Of a DNA stretch of 64,000 nt, positions 20,346-31,642 are shown piece by piece (positions within the stretch are counted from its first letter, which is position 1; every line of letters starts with the position of its first letter). The stretch is taken from positions 443,811 to 507,810 of the forward strand of contig NW_003314324.1 in assembly GCF_000143415.4 (NCBI RefSeq), written 5' to 3'. Source of the stretch: Selaginella moellendorffii. Lineage: Eukaryota; Streptophyta; Lycopodiopsida; Selaginellales; Selaginellaceae. A model generated the notes under the pieces. That model did no database searches and was not told the DNA's origin. It worked only from the letters and a program-made list of their open reading frames with translations. Made by a program: the position numbers and the translations under genes.

Positions 20346-21840
20346 ATCCACTGTTAGACGTACCATGCAACTGTAGTGCTGCCTTGTGGGCTCAATGGCG
20401 TGATCCACAACCATGGAAGCGAAGAAGCTCTTTCCTGCTTGAAAGCTGCCTTTGTGGCTGTTTGCGGCCAGGATGGATGCAAAGCACGATGTGTTTGGGG
20501 AATCAACGGCCTGCATTTCATTGAAGAGATGAAAGGCCTTGCTGGCAGTGGTGCTTACTTGTGCATATGAAGCTATCATGGAGCTCCACAAGATTTGGTC
20601 TCTGTCAGGGGCTGTATCAAAAAGTTTCCTTCGTATACAATATGGCCTTCTCGGGAAAATGCAGATATCAAAACATCCCAGGTCACAATGTTGCGTTCTA
20701 GCATGCTATGAAAGAGTAAAGCAGCTTCACGTAGTTTGCTAGTTAGAACAAACGCATTTAACATTGTGTTCCATGAAACCATATCCATTTCGGGCATCTC
20801 TTTAAAGAGTCTTAAAGAAAAGTCACAATGCCCTGATTGAGCATACGCCGAAAGAATAGAGTTCCAAGAGCACAAGTCTCGCTGCAGCATTTGATCAAAG
20901 GTGGCCTTCACAAGATCCAAGTCTGAGGGTTGCGAGAGCAGCATTATCATACAGGAAGTAAGATCAAGCTCCGGCATTTGATAGAAAAAGCTCTTGGTTT
21001 CCTCCCCGGGGCTGTTCTTGGCAAGAACAGCAAGCATTGTTGTCCATGACGAGAGAGCTCTCTGCGGCATGGAGTCAAATATAAGCTTTGATTGTCTAGC
21101 ATCACAGCAGCATCACATCACGGTGTTGCACGAAACGAGATCTATCTTAGGCATCTCGCGGAAAATTCTTTGTGCCAAATTGACGTTCAGTGCGTAGGAG
21201 CCAAGCATTGTGGTCCAGGCGACGAGATCATGCTGCGGCATTGCATCAAACAAAAGCTTTGCTCCATGCAAATCTCCACCTGCGACAAGGCAACCAAGAT
21301 TGTTGTTCACGACACAAGGTCATGAGCCTCCATTGAATCGAAAACATGTTTCACTCCCTCTACATGCCCTTTCCGGGCATATGCCGCAAGAATGGAATTC
21401 CAAGACACGAGATCATACTCGGGCATCCTGGAGATAATTCTCTGGGCATTTTTTAGATCCCAGCTATGTGCGTGGACTGATAGGATTGCGTTCCATGAGA
21501 GAAGGCTGTGTTACGGCATCTCATCAAATGTTTTTTGGGCATTGAGAACATGCCCGGTTCAGGCATATGCTAAGAGCATGCCCAGTTCAGGCATATGCTA
21601 AGAGCATGGATGTCCATGCAAAGACATCCTTTTGTGGCATTTTGTTGAAGATCTCTTTTGCATGTTTAAGATGGGAGTTTTGAGTGTAAGCTTGAAACAT
21701 GAAAGCCCATGAAAAGGAGTCTTTGTGTTTGATGGTATCAAAGATTTGGAGTGCCTCTTGTGGGCTTCCATATTTGCCAAAGAGTTTGTTGCTGAGGAAG
21801 GAATCATGGATGATTCCTTTTAAGATTCAAGTAAATCTCT
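20346..21840 (-). pseudogene. Inverted copy of the first PPR gene
   Basis: Read on the minus strand, 21310-20346 repeats the protein encoded at 2-1000, from LFDAMPQHDLVAWTTMLG through PTRQHYSCMV, ending exactly where the family A remnant begins. Small deletions and frameshifts separate it into frames 21310-21113, 21070-20576 and 20591-20350. The part 21311-21840 extends the gene toward its 5' end with further decayed PPR repeats, and so shows what lies beyond the left edge of this window. A 29-bp direct duplication occurs at about 21547-21605. Non-functional. Confidence 0.75.
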
Positions 21841-22032
21841 CTTGCTTCATAAAGGCTTTTGCAGGATTGAATAAAATGAATGTTAGAGTTTCTGTTCATA
21901 GTCCAACCCAAAATATTGGAGTCAAGATTGTTGTAAGAACATATCTAGATTAAATAATATTTAATAATAATAATAATAACTCATTATTAAAAGAATAATT
22001 TGTTTGTAACACTGTTTTGTTAAATTTTTGTT
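21841..22032. other. AT-rich spacer with short TAA-type run
   Basis: Contains a short AATAATAATAATAATAA microsatellite near 21960. Nothing else recognised. Confidence 0.4.
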
Positions 22033-24892
22033 TGTGAGTGCATGGAATATGGTAATATGAGTGCATGAAATATGGAAAGGGAATACAGAAAATATACATA
22101 TCAACTAGCCCAAAAACCTTAATTTATATACAAAAGCGAATGGTCTAAATTGAAACTAAACTGACGGCTACTAAAATCCCATTATGCTAATATTAGTATA
22201 CAGTATTGTAGCTGTACATTTGAACCTCACATCATCCCCTCCTCTCAAAATAATAAAAGACCATCAAGGTTCTTTCGTAGATGGGTTGGGATTTAAAAGA
22301 ACATTAAAAGGAGGCATTGGTGGATTTGTAGGTGGTACTAGTTGTTCTTGATCCTTTTGTACGAAGCTGTTTCAACCAGTACAAAGGATCAACCTGCTAA
22401 ACGTCAGCTGAACCTCATAAACTTGCGGTCCAACTTGCCGTAACACTTGATATGGTCCTTTCTATTGAGCAAAGAGCCCCTTAGATAAACTATATACTAA
22501 AAGATGAGGAAAATAGACTAACACCAAGTCATCCACTTTATATTTTGTAGGTGGACAATGATAGGAGTTGTAGTGCCGTTGTTATCCCACTTGTACATGG
22601 CCTAAGTGTTCAACAAACTCAGCTTAGACAAGTGGAAGAATGCTCGTCAAATATTGATCCCATAACTTAGCATCGGCAGCTTGTAGCAATCACGAAAGTA
22701 GGTAATATTGGATCATGACCATATTGGAGTTTATATGGTGAAGCACTAATAGAACTTTACACCCTTGTGATATATGCATATTGAAGAGACGGCAAATAAC
22801 TATTGCAATTCGAATGTTGAAAGTTCATGTACTTCACGATTATCCCTTTAAATGTCTGAAAGAGCCATTCCACTAAACCGTCTGACTGTGAATGATAAGC
22901 ATTTGTGAAAGTGTGGCATATTCCCAACCAAGATATTAAAACATAAAATGCCTCAGCCATAAACATAGGACCATTAGCTGAAACAATATGCTCCGAACAA
23001 GAATGTTGGAACACCACTCGATTAAGGAGGAAGTATCCAACAACAATTGCAAAAGTGCTAACAAGAGCACCAATTTCCACTTAGTGAGTTAAATAGTCAA
23101 AAGTAATAATAACATACTCATTGCTAATAGTTGATCGTGGAAAAAGTCTTATAAGATCAAACACTACCAACTCAAATGGATGGGAAACTACAAGTAACTC
23201 TAATCGTCCTTTTGCAGCACAAAGGGGACTTTTACGAGCTTAGCACTAGATGTAGTTACATATATACTAGATAACATCACGTTGTATCTCCTTCCAATAG
23301 AAAGACTTGTGTAATTTCTTGGTCACACGACAATGTCTTATATGCCACATAAAATAGGAGAATTATGGTAGGCATGGAGAAACCATGAAATAAAAATTGA
23401 AGGCACCACTAACCGTAAATGATCATTATGATCTATCCCCACAAAATAAAGAAGGTTGTCTTCAAGGCGATATTAAGAATGTAAATGCTGAAATAACAAG
23501 TCATCAGCTAATGATGTAAGATTCTCAAAGCCATCTCAAAGCCTTTGAATTCACAACTCAATTTTTTTAGCCTTGCAAACCTTATCAAGATAAGGTAAAT
23601 CTTGCTCTACACCTTGTGGACACTAAATATCAAGTATAGCAACTACCAATGGTATAGAATCTTTGTTTAGAAAATTCACAGATGCTAGAACAATAAGCTC
23701 ATAAAAAATATAAAAAAAAGAGCGAAGAAGGAAGAGGAGTTCGAAAAAGGGCATTAGCATTAGCCATAAAACTCTCTAAATGATGAATAACATCAAAATC
23801 ATATATTTGAAGCTTCAAAGCCCACCAAGTAGTATGACCAATTAGGTTCTTTTGCTTCAATAATGAAGTAATGCCAGCATGATCACCTTCCAGTAATGTC
23901 TGAGAACCATGGAGATATGCATGAAGTTTCTCAAAACCCCAAATTGCTACTAAACATTCCTTCTTTGTTAGAGTAGTTCACCTTTGCTAGTTGTAATGTA
24001 TGGCTTATATATGCAATAGGATGGTGCTGACTAAACACACTCGGGCTCTCTTGCATCAATACACCTCTAATACCAATATCAAAAGCATCCATGCACAAAA
24101 TAAAAGGTCGAGTGTAGTCAAGATACGCCAAAACTGGAGGAGTCATCAAAAGCTGATCGCACTACACTATTTTGAGTATTGCTAAAGTCATCAACGTCAT
24201 TTTTCATCTGGTATAGGGACTGTGAGTGAGTGTTCATGGATCTCAAAGAGAAAGATGATCCACAAAACAACCGAGATACTGCACTTTGCCCAGGAAGCAC
24301 TGCATATCATTCACACATGTCGGAGTAGAAAAATTTAGAATAGCTATAAGTTTGTCAAGATCAACTTGCAAACCCTCACGAAAAATAAGGTACCCAAGAT
24401 AAGTCATGTCTTTGGACCCAAATACGCACTTCAACTGTTTCAACTTTAAAACAACTTCCTGTAACCAATCCAACACTTTATGACTATCATGGGTGTGTTT
24501 CTCTTATTTCCCCTCCAAGTGGATCAAGATATTATCAATGAAGTTAGCAGTCACCTCCAGTATATTGCAAAGAACCTCATTCATCATCTGTTGGAAAGTC
24601 GCTAGAGCATTGTTCAAACCAAATGGCATCACCAAAAACTCATATAAACTAAATGATGTATGAAAAGCAATCTTAGGAATATCATCTTCGATCATCGGTA
24701 CTTACTAGTACCCAAAAGCAAAATCTAGCTTAGTGAACTAACAACTTCTCCCCAAATGACCTAATAGATTAGTAATGTGAAAAAAAGAGTATACATTCAG
24801 GATTGTCACATTGTTTAATAGACAATAGTTAATGTAGAAATGATTACTCCCATTAGGCTTTATCACAACATGAGGTTTACATGCCCAAGGAC
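22033..24892 (-). mobile_element. Degraded family A copy, 3' half inverted (copy A3)
   Basis: On the minus strand: RT from 24890 (PWACKPH, then VMPFGLNNA and NFIDNILIHLEG near 24560, where the second Asp of the catalytic pair is Asn), RNase H near 24100, integrase 23500-22757 (SDNGP counterpart and PQSDGLVE are recognisable), GPY module near 22450, purine tract, and a 199-bp 3' LTR at 22231-22033. Many stops. The LTR is longer than in A1 because about 22 bp at its end are tandemly duplicated, a feature shared with copy A4. The 5' half is missing beyond a junction with another LTR fragment. Confidence 0.8.
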
Positions 24893-25012
24893 TCCATGGG
24901 CTTAGACCTAAGCCAGATGCAAAACAAGGAGCGACACAGCCTAGCGGGAGCCAAACTAATGTCTCTGGTGGTCGGACATGCATTCCAACCACTATCCCTA
25001 CTATACATTTGG
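24893..25012 (-). repeat. Inverted scrap of a chromovirus-type LTR
   Basis: Read on the minus strand, it matches the middle of the 1.15 kb LTR at 36632-37781 (from CCAAATGTATAGTAGGGATAG to GGCTTxGGTCTAAGCCC), with about 25% divergence. It joins the following plus-strand element through the shared word ACATTTGG. Confidence 0.6.
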
Positions 25013-28000
25013 TATTAGAGAAATTGTCTTAGCGATTTCTATCCAACTTTTATCGGATTTCCTGACTCAAGTTGCATACACAAAGACTCTTCTAGTAGAT
25101 CCAAAGCAACCTATGTAGGATTAGTGGGATTGCACCATTTGGTAAGAACGTTGTATGCATATTCAATTACTGATAGAGGCATGCATGTAGCTAGCGAGAT
25201 GGTGAAAAGGAACCGTGTTGATGATGTTGAAACCTCTAGGCGGGTGAATCGAGAGGAGGAAACTCTTGCCAGAGATGCTGTGGAAGAGGCTGAGGCCGAG
25301 TCAAAAGAGGAAGAGCCAGATGCTGCGACATTGCAGTGTACAGCTCAAGAAATTGAGACGAAGGCACAATTGAAAAAGGAGAACAAGAAGAGGAGGAAAG
25401 AAGCTGAGGTAGCTAAACCAGCTAAACCTAAGCAACTAGACTCCTCTTCAAGTTCTAAGGATGATGAAGTTCTGTAGCCGCCCCTGGTTGCACAAGTTTC
25501 AAAGTTCAAGCCTTTGAAACCATCCAATTTCAAAAGTATGCGGGACTATCAAGTTTTGGAAGACTGGGTCTACGATATGGAAAACTATTTCATAGCGGTA
25601 GATATAGATGATCGTAAGAAAGTTGTGTGCGCACAACCCTTTCTCACCGATCATGCCAAAACTTGGTGGCGCTATGTGTGTGCTGAAAAAGGGCAGACTA
25701 GAAGTTGGACCGAGATGCAATCTCGTATCCGTAAGGAATACTTGCCGGATGATCTTGGTTTGAGACTTTGCACGGAGCTGTGGCAGTTAAAGTAGCGAGG
25801 GGACCTTATGCATTATGTTAATGTGTTTGCTCAGAAGCATATTATGATTGCAAATATGAGTGACGAAGATGCTTGGAGTTATTTCCTGGAGGGTTTAAGT
25901 TCACTTTCTCGCAATGAGATTTTGAAGTTTAAGCCAAAGACGTACCTGCAATGTAAGGAGGCAGCACAGCAAGTTGCCTTTAGCCATTCACTCATGGAAC
26001 AATATCAGCAGCTATATGTTGGTACCTCAAACAAAAATAAGAATTCTGGGAATAAACAAGGTGATCAGAAATAGAGGGTAGAAGGTAGGTTTTGCCCTGA
26101 GAGCTCACAAGCAATGGTTAATAGGTGGTGGTGGTTGGAGATCATCAATAGCTTCTTCTGGTCCTAGGCCCTCTATTCCTCCTCCTGGTGTGTACAAGTA
26201 ACAACTTGTAAAACCTGCTCCTAGCAGAACAAGTAATGTGGGTCATTGCTTCTATTGTGGAGAGTAAGGACATAGGTCCTCGGAATGTCCCAACAAGCAT
26301 AAGACGAGGTTTCATGTTAATGTCATGAGGGGAGACGGTGGTGGCGAAAGTGAAAGTGTTAACAAGTTGGTCAATGCAGACTATGAGGAAGAGGAGGTGA
26401 GTTACTTTCATTGCTTTCTTTAAGCTTTTCTCGCAGTCAATGCAAACACTGATCTGTTGATGTATCTAGTAGGCTTTGTCCGCGGACACCGAATCCGAGT
26501 GATGATTGACACGGGAGCTATGCATAGCGTGATATCCAAAGACTTAATTAAGTTGTTAGAATTGAATGCTGAGCACAAGTAGCCAGAAAATTTGTGAGTG
26601 ATGTTCCAATAAAAATATCCAAGTGGAAAGAAAGAGTGCACTTGGTAGTGTTGAAGATACCAGATTTTCAGATGGTGTTTGGTATGGATTTCTTCAACAA
26701 ATATATAAAAAGGATTTATGGTGCTAAACAAAGTTGCATCACATTGAAGTCAGAAGGATGTCTTGATGTGTCCTTCTAGTTGCAAAAGTGCTCCTTAAAG
26801 GATTGGGATGCTAAGTTCTTGATTGTGAGAGCCGCTCAAAAATCAGCTAAGAAGGGATGTTAGACCTTTTGGGTTCAAGTGATGGAAGCTGAGGGTGTTG
26901 GAGACTCGGTTTGAATTAGTGATGGGGTTGATCCTATACCAAAGAAGATATTGGAGCTGTTGGTACAAAATCAGGATATCTTTCCGAAGGATTTGCTGCC
27001 AAGGCTACCTCCTAGCCGTGAAGTTGATCATCAGATTGAGGTCATTCCACACCACCTACAAAGGCTCCATATCGCTTAAACATCAAGGAGATGGTTGAAC
27101 TCAAGAAGCAACTCACGGAGCTTCTTTGATAAAGGTCATATCCGACCAAGCAAGTCACCTTATGGAGTGTTGATCTTTTTTGTTATGAAAAATGATGGAA
27201 TCATGAGGATGTGTATCAACTATCGGGCACTCAATAAGATCATGGTAAAAAATAATTATCCTTTGCCTCGCATTGATGACTTGTTTGACTAACTCTTAAA
27301 GGCTAAGTATGTTATGTGACTTGATTTGCAGTCTGGGTATCATCAGATACGGGTGGCAGATCAGGATGTGGAGAAGATAGCCTTTAAGACTCGATATAGA
27401 TTTTATGAGTTCTTTGTAATGCCGTTTGGGTTATGCAATGCTCCGGCAACGTTCAACACTATGATGGATAGGATATTCGGAGATTATTTGGACACATTTG
27501 TTGTCCTATATATCGGCAATATTTTAGTCTTTAGTGAAACATTGGAGGATCATTTGAAACACTTGGAGCTAGTGTTTTAGCAGTTGCGCAAACACAAACT
27601 ATATGCTAAGGAAAGTAAATGTGCTTTTGGACAATTGCACATAAACTTTCTTGGACATATAGTTGGTGGTGGCGTAATTGAGGTGGATCTAAAGAAGTTG
27701 GAAGTGGTGAAGTCCTGACCAATGTATCAAATGTTCGTTCCTTTCTTGGTTTGGCAGGATATTATTGCAAGTTTCTTCGCAATTTTGCAAGAATTGCTCT
27801 TCCATTGACTGAGTTGACAAAGAGTAGTATTTTGTTTCATTGAACACCAGCTTGTTAGTATACTTTTGTACGGTTGAAGGAGATCTTTACTACGGTTTCT
27901 ATTCTTAGGATCCTAGATCTTGATAAACCCTTTGAAGTGCATTGTGATACATTTGGCTATGCTATTAGTGCCATGTTGTAGCAAGATTGTGACGAAGCTG

Positions 28001-30400
28001 TTGGTGTTACACTAAGGTGATATAGTTGTCCCATTGCGTTTTATTCCAAGAAATTGGATGAAACTCAACAAAGATGGCCAACACATGAAAAAGAGATGTT
28101 TGCTATAGTGTCGGCATTGGAACACTAGAGACACTACATGGGTGGACATACCATGGTTTATACAGATAATAACACACTAAGCTACTTTGCTATACAGCCT
28201 AAGTTTACGCTGAAGCAGGCTCGTTAGCAAGAAAAGCTTGCTAGATATGATATTGAAATCATATATAAACCTGGTAAAGACAATATTATTCCAGATGCAT
28301 TAAGTCGTCAGGCTCAGTTCCGGGCAATATCGGCAATTAGTTTGGACTGGTTGGAGGATGTTCAGACTTCGTATGGAAATGATCCGTTAGCGAAGGCAAT
28401 CTTGCACCATGCGAAGTTGTCGAAGAAGAACCCTAGTAGAAGTTGCTAGTCGAACCAATGTGAAGTTTCACTTCTCAGTTCGGGATGGACTTATATTCTA
28501 TAAGCAAGAAAGATTGTATCTTCCCCATAAGGATCTACAGCAGTTATGGTGGAAAGCAAAAGACTCTAGCTTTGTTGAAAACAGGGATTTTTCTGGTCTG
28601 GTATGGAAGGTGATGTAGTGGACTATATCCGTTCCTGCCCTATATGCTAGTAATGTAAGTGCAGAACTGAGAAGCAGGCTAGAAAGTTGCAGTGCATTCC
28701 AACACCAACATGGCCATTTCAAAGTGTGACACTTGATTTTGTCACTTGCTTGCCAAAGTCTAAGGGTTATGATACTTTGATGGTGGTAGTGGATCAGTTG
28801 TCGAAGATTGCACACTTCATTCCAACTGTGGAAACAATGAATGCGAAATAAGTAGCAAAGCTCTTTTTCCATGAAGTAGTGTGGGTTTGTGGTCTTCCTG
28901 AAGAGATGATCTCGGATAGAGATTCAAGATTTACAAGGAAGTTTTGGGGCACACTATTCCAGTTGTTTGGTACCAAGTTGAAGTTTAGTACGGCTTATCA
29001 TCTTTAAACTGATGGGCAGACCAAATGCGTGAATGCTCAAATTGAGGATTATCTGCGGTACTATGTCGTGGTGGACTAACGCAACTGGGTTGAGCATTTG
29101 GACACAGCAAAAATCTATTATAACAACATATTTCACAGTGCTATAGGATGTTCTCTATGGGAGATGCTGCAAGAGAATGCTCATGAGGTGCCTCAACAGA
29201 TTGTTATACCGAAACCAATGTCCAAAGTGTTGGTCCCAGCTGTTGAGACTTATGCGGAGCAGCTACGCCAAGGGTGGTCTAGAGCTACTAAGGCAATGGG
29301 CAAAGCTCAGGATAAGGTATCGATGTGATAAGGATCAGCATCATCAGGTTGTATCTTATCAAGTGGGAGATTAGGTGTGGCTATATTCCTAGAACTTGAA
29401 CATTAAGGGATCTTTATCTCGGAAGCTGTTACTGAGATATGTTGGACCCTATCAGGTATTGAAGCGGGTTGGTGATGTATCCTATAAGTTGGATCTTCCA
29501 AATGAGTTGTCCTATTTACATGATGTGTTTCATGTTAGTTTATTGGCACCATATCATGCTGTTGTGGAACGCTCTATGGACATTCGTCCTCCACTAGTGA
29601 TCATTGATGGTGAACTTGAGTATGAAGTTGAGTCTATCTTGGATTCTCAGTTTCGGAGACAAGCTCGTGCGAAGGAATATTTAGTTAAGTGGAAAGGTTA
29701 CCCGACTTGTGAATCAATTTGGGAACCTCTTAGGAATCTTACACATGCTCGTGAGCTTGTCACGGCATATGAGAATCGTAATAAAGACTAACTTAAATCT
29801 TGTCAATCTTGTAATAAATCTTGCAAATTAATAAAGTAATATATTTCTATAAATCAAAGTTTCATCTCTCTTGTTCGTTAGCACTTGGGTCAATATTGGC
29901 AAATTGACTTTGGCACTTCGGTGCATGGGTCCAATCCATAACTATGGGGATAACTATTATAGACTGATCACAAATCCCTGCCTCTCTCTCAATGACTCAT
30001 TTTTGAAAAAGGGGCATGGTTGTGTAAACAACTTCATCTGCCAGTTTATATTAGTTGTCTAAATCTTCCCGACGGGGTTGATTTCTTGCTTAGGGGAAGT
30101 TGGGCCTCTGGCCTTCTCCCTATGTCCCTATGGTTAGGGATGTATCATTCCTTTGTAAGTCGAGTGGTACTTGGAGCAGCAAGGGTGGCTAACTCCATTA
30201 GTCATTTCCTTGTCGCTGACGGCCGGAGGGTGTCTAAGTTTTAACGTCTTTGGACATAGAGGAGAGGTTATTCCATCACTCATTGAAATCAGTGTGTTTC
30301 CCACATAGTGTGTTTTTCGTTAACTTTCGGAATTGTTTCCTTGACGGTTTGCTAGACTTGGGTATACATCGACGAGGACGTCGGTCTTCCCTAAGGGGAA
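25010..30400 (+). mobile_element. Decayed Ty3/gypsy chromovirus, internal region
   Basis: Starts with TGGTATTAGAG (25010), a near match to the tRNA-iMet primer site. Gag lies at 25180-26070 (DWVYDMENYF, AKTWWRYV, DAWSYFLEGL), and a zinc knuckle at about 26235-26285 has a stop between its second Cys and His. Protease MIDTGAMHS is near 26500. RT is at 27060-27700, with YIGN (27508-27519) in place of the catalytic YxDD. RNase H is about 27880-28320 and integrase about 28400-29380. Stops and frameshifts interrupt nearly every domain, so it is dead. About 600 bp of 3' untranslated DNA precede the next LTR and resemble 36110-36631. Confidence 0.85.
29396..29791 (+). pseudogene. Integrase C-terminus plus chromodomain of the chromovirus
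   Basis: 131 codons open without interruption. First a GPY/F-type segment (LRYVGPYQVLKRVGDVSYKLDLP) with the HDVFHVSLL motif, then a linker, then a chromodomain with the aromatic cage context EYLVKWKGYPTCESIWEP and a C-terminal helix. Chromodomains on integrase guide insertion toward particular chromatin (established for chromoviruses). The frame upstream is broken, so this is a preserved segment of a dead element. Confidence 0.8.
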
Positions 30401-30600
30401 GGGGGGGGGGGGGGGGGGGGGGGGGAAAATCCCGAAATTGACTTTGGGGGGCAAAAAAAACTTGGCGGCCCGCCCTTATGGGAACCCTTTTCTTACTGCC
30501 CTGATGGCAAAAAGTCCCGAAAGGGACTTCCGGGATCAAAAATTACCTGTGGACCAGGCCTTAAGGAAACTCTTTTCTTAATGCCCCAAAGGGAGGGGGG
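30401..30600. other. Poly-G run and garbled start of LTR: probable assembly error
   Basis: A run of about 25 G (30401-30425) sits where the LTR should begin. Two successive poor copies of the first ~90 bp of the LTR follow (30426-30515 and 30516-30600), both with many mismatches relative to 36632-36720, while everything after 30600 matches well. This pattern looks like low-quality read ends joined together rather than biology. Confidence 0.55.
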
Positions 30601-31506
30601 CGGTATTGCTGGACCCTTTATCAGCCCCTCTTGTTCAAGTGTTAGTAAACTGGACTTTGCATCTGTACTTGGGCGGGAGAGCAAAAGGGCGGAATTCCTA
30701 AGTGTCTATTCAGCCAAGCATACTTGGCCTGGCTTCTTTTGCCCTGTCTTGCACTGGCTTGACAAGAACCCTCGCGTATTGAGATTGGTCCCTCAATATC
30801 GCTGGATGATAGCTTACCGTGTCTGCCAAACACCCTCGCTATCATGCCCTTTGTGTTAGTCTCATTTCGGTCCCAAATGCTATTTATGGAAAGTGTCCAG
30901 ATTTGCTCATTTGGCATATCTACGGAATGTAGAGATCGGCCTGAACACAATGGTGTTCGTCCCGTGTCCAAATTCACAATCTAAGGACATTCCATATTTA
31001 GTAAGTTTCGAGTTTGTCCCAGAGACTAACTCCTGATACTAAGGGAGGCTTGGGGTGAAAGCCCAAAGCGTGTGTTCCTCAAGGGGGGGGGGGGGCTGTG
31101 GGGGGTTCCAAATGTATAGTAGGGATAGTGGGTAGGTCGGGCATGGCTGACCAACCTGAGGCATAGTCTAGCTCCCGCTTGCGTGCCTGTCCTTGTTCTG
31201 CGTCCGGCTTGGGTCTAATCCCAAGTTCCATTCCATGCTAGCTGGTGGAGTACCCATACTCTCACGTTAGGCCACCGGTATGCCGAAATAGCACCAGACT
31301 CCGTTTTGCGTGCTGGTCCTGGCATTGGGATGCTGGTTGCTCTAGGACTGTTCCAAGTCGCTCCGGGCCCCTGTCCCTTCGCTCCTTGGGCTATATGCTC
31401 GGGAGTTGCTCCGTGGTCCGGTTCCATCACTCCTTGGCGTCACGCTTGGGAGTTTGGCACCGTTCCTTCGTTCAGTGGCCCAAGGCCCTGAACCTCGGGT
31501 TCCTGT

Positions 31507-31560
31507 GGACACGTGGCATGGACACGTGGCATGTGACACGTGGCATCTGTCACGTGGCAC
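31507..31560 (+). promoter_or_regulatory. Four CACGTGGC G-box/ABRE-like elements in LTR (first copy)
   Basis: CACGTGGC starts at 31510, 31523, 31537 and 31551, spaced 13-14 bp. The octamer is the classical core of abscisic-acid-response/G-box elements bound by plant bZIP factors. They lie about 85-130 bp before the LTR end, within reach of a transcription start. Confidence 0.55.
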
Positions 31561-31589
31561 AAAGAGGGTTTAGGTTCCGCTTCGTGGTG

Positions 31590-31618
31590 TTATCCTATGG
31601 TAAATTACCATAGGATAA
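31590..31618. repeat. Perfect 14-bp inverted repeat in LTR (first copy)
   Basis: TTATCCTATGGTAA, one central A, then its exact complement. Identical in the second LTR at 37729-37757. It could form a cruciform or an RNA hairpin near the LTR 3' end. Confidence 0.7.
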
Positions 31619-31642
31619 AGGGTCAAAACCACGTGCGCTACA

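Larger units (their letters stand above)
30427..31642 (+). repeat. Chromovirus-family LTR (first full copy)
   Basis: Ends GCGCTACA at 31642, followed two bases later by TGGTATCAGAGC (31645-31656), a perfect tRNA-iMet primer site. Beyond 30600 it matches 36720-37781 with only scattered differences. It closes the chromovirus on its left and opens the non-coding element on its right. Confidence 0.85.

Noticed and set aside
30250-30441. 63-aa frame ending in poly-Gly at the chromovirus leader
   Set aside because: Depends on the suspicious 25-G run and is not preserved in the homologous region at 36500-36640.
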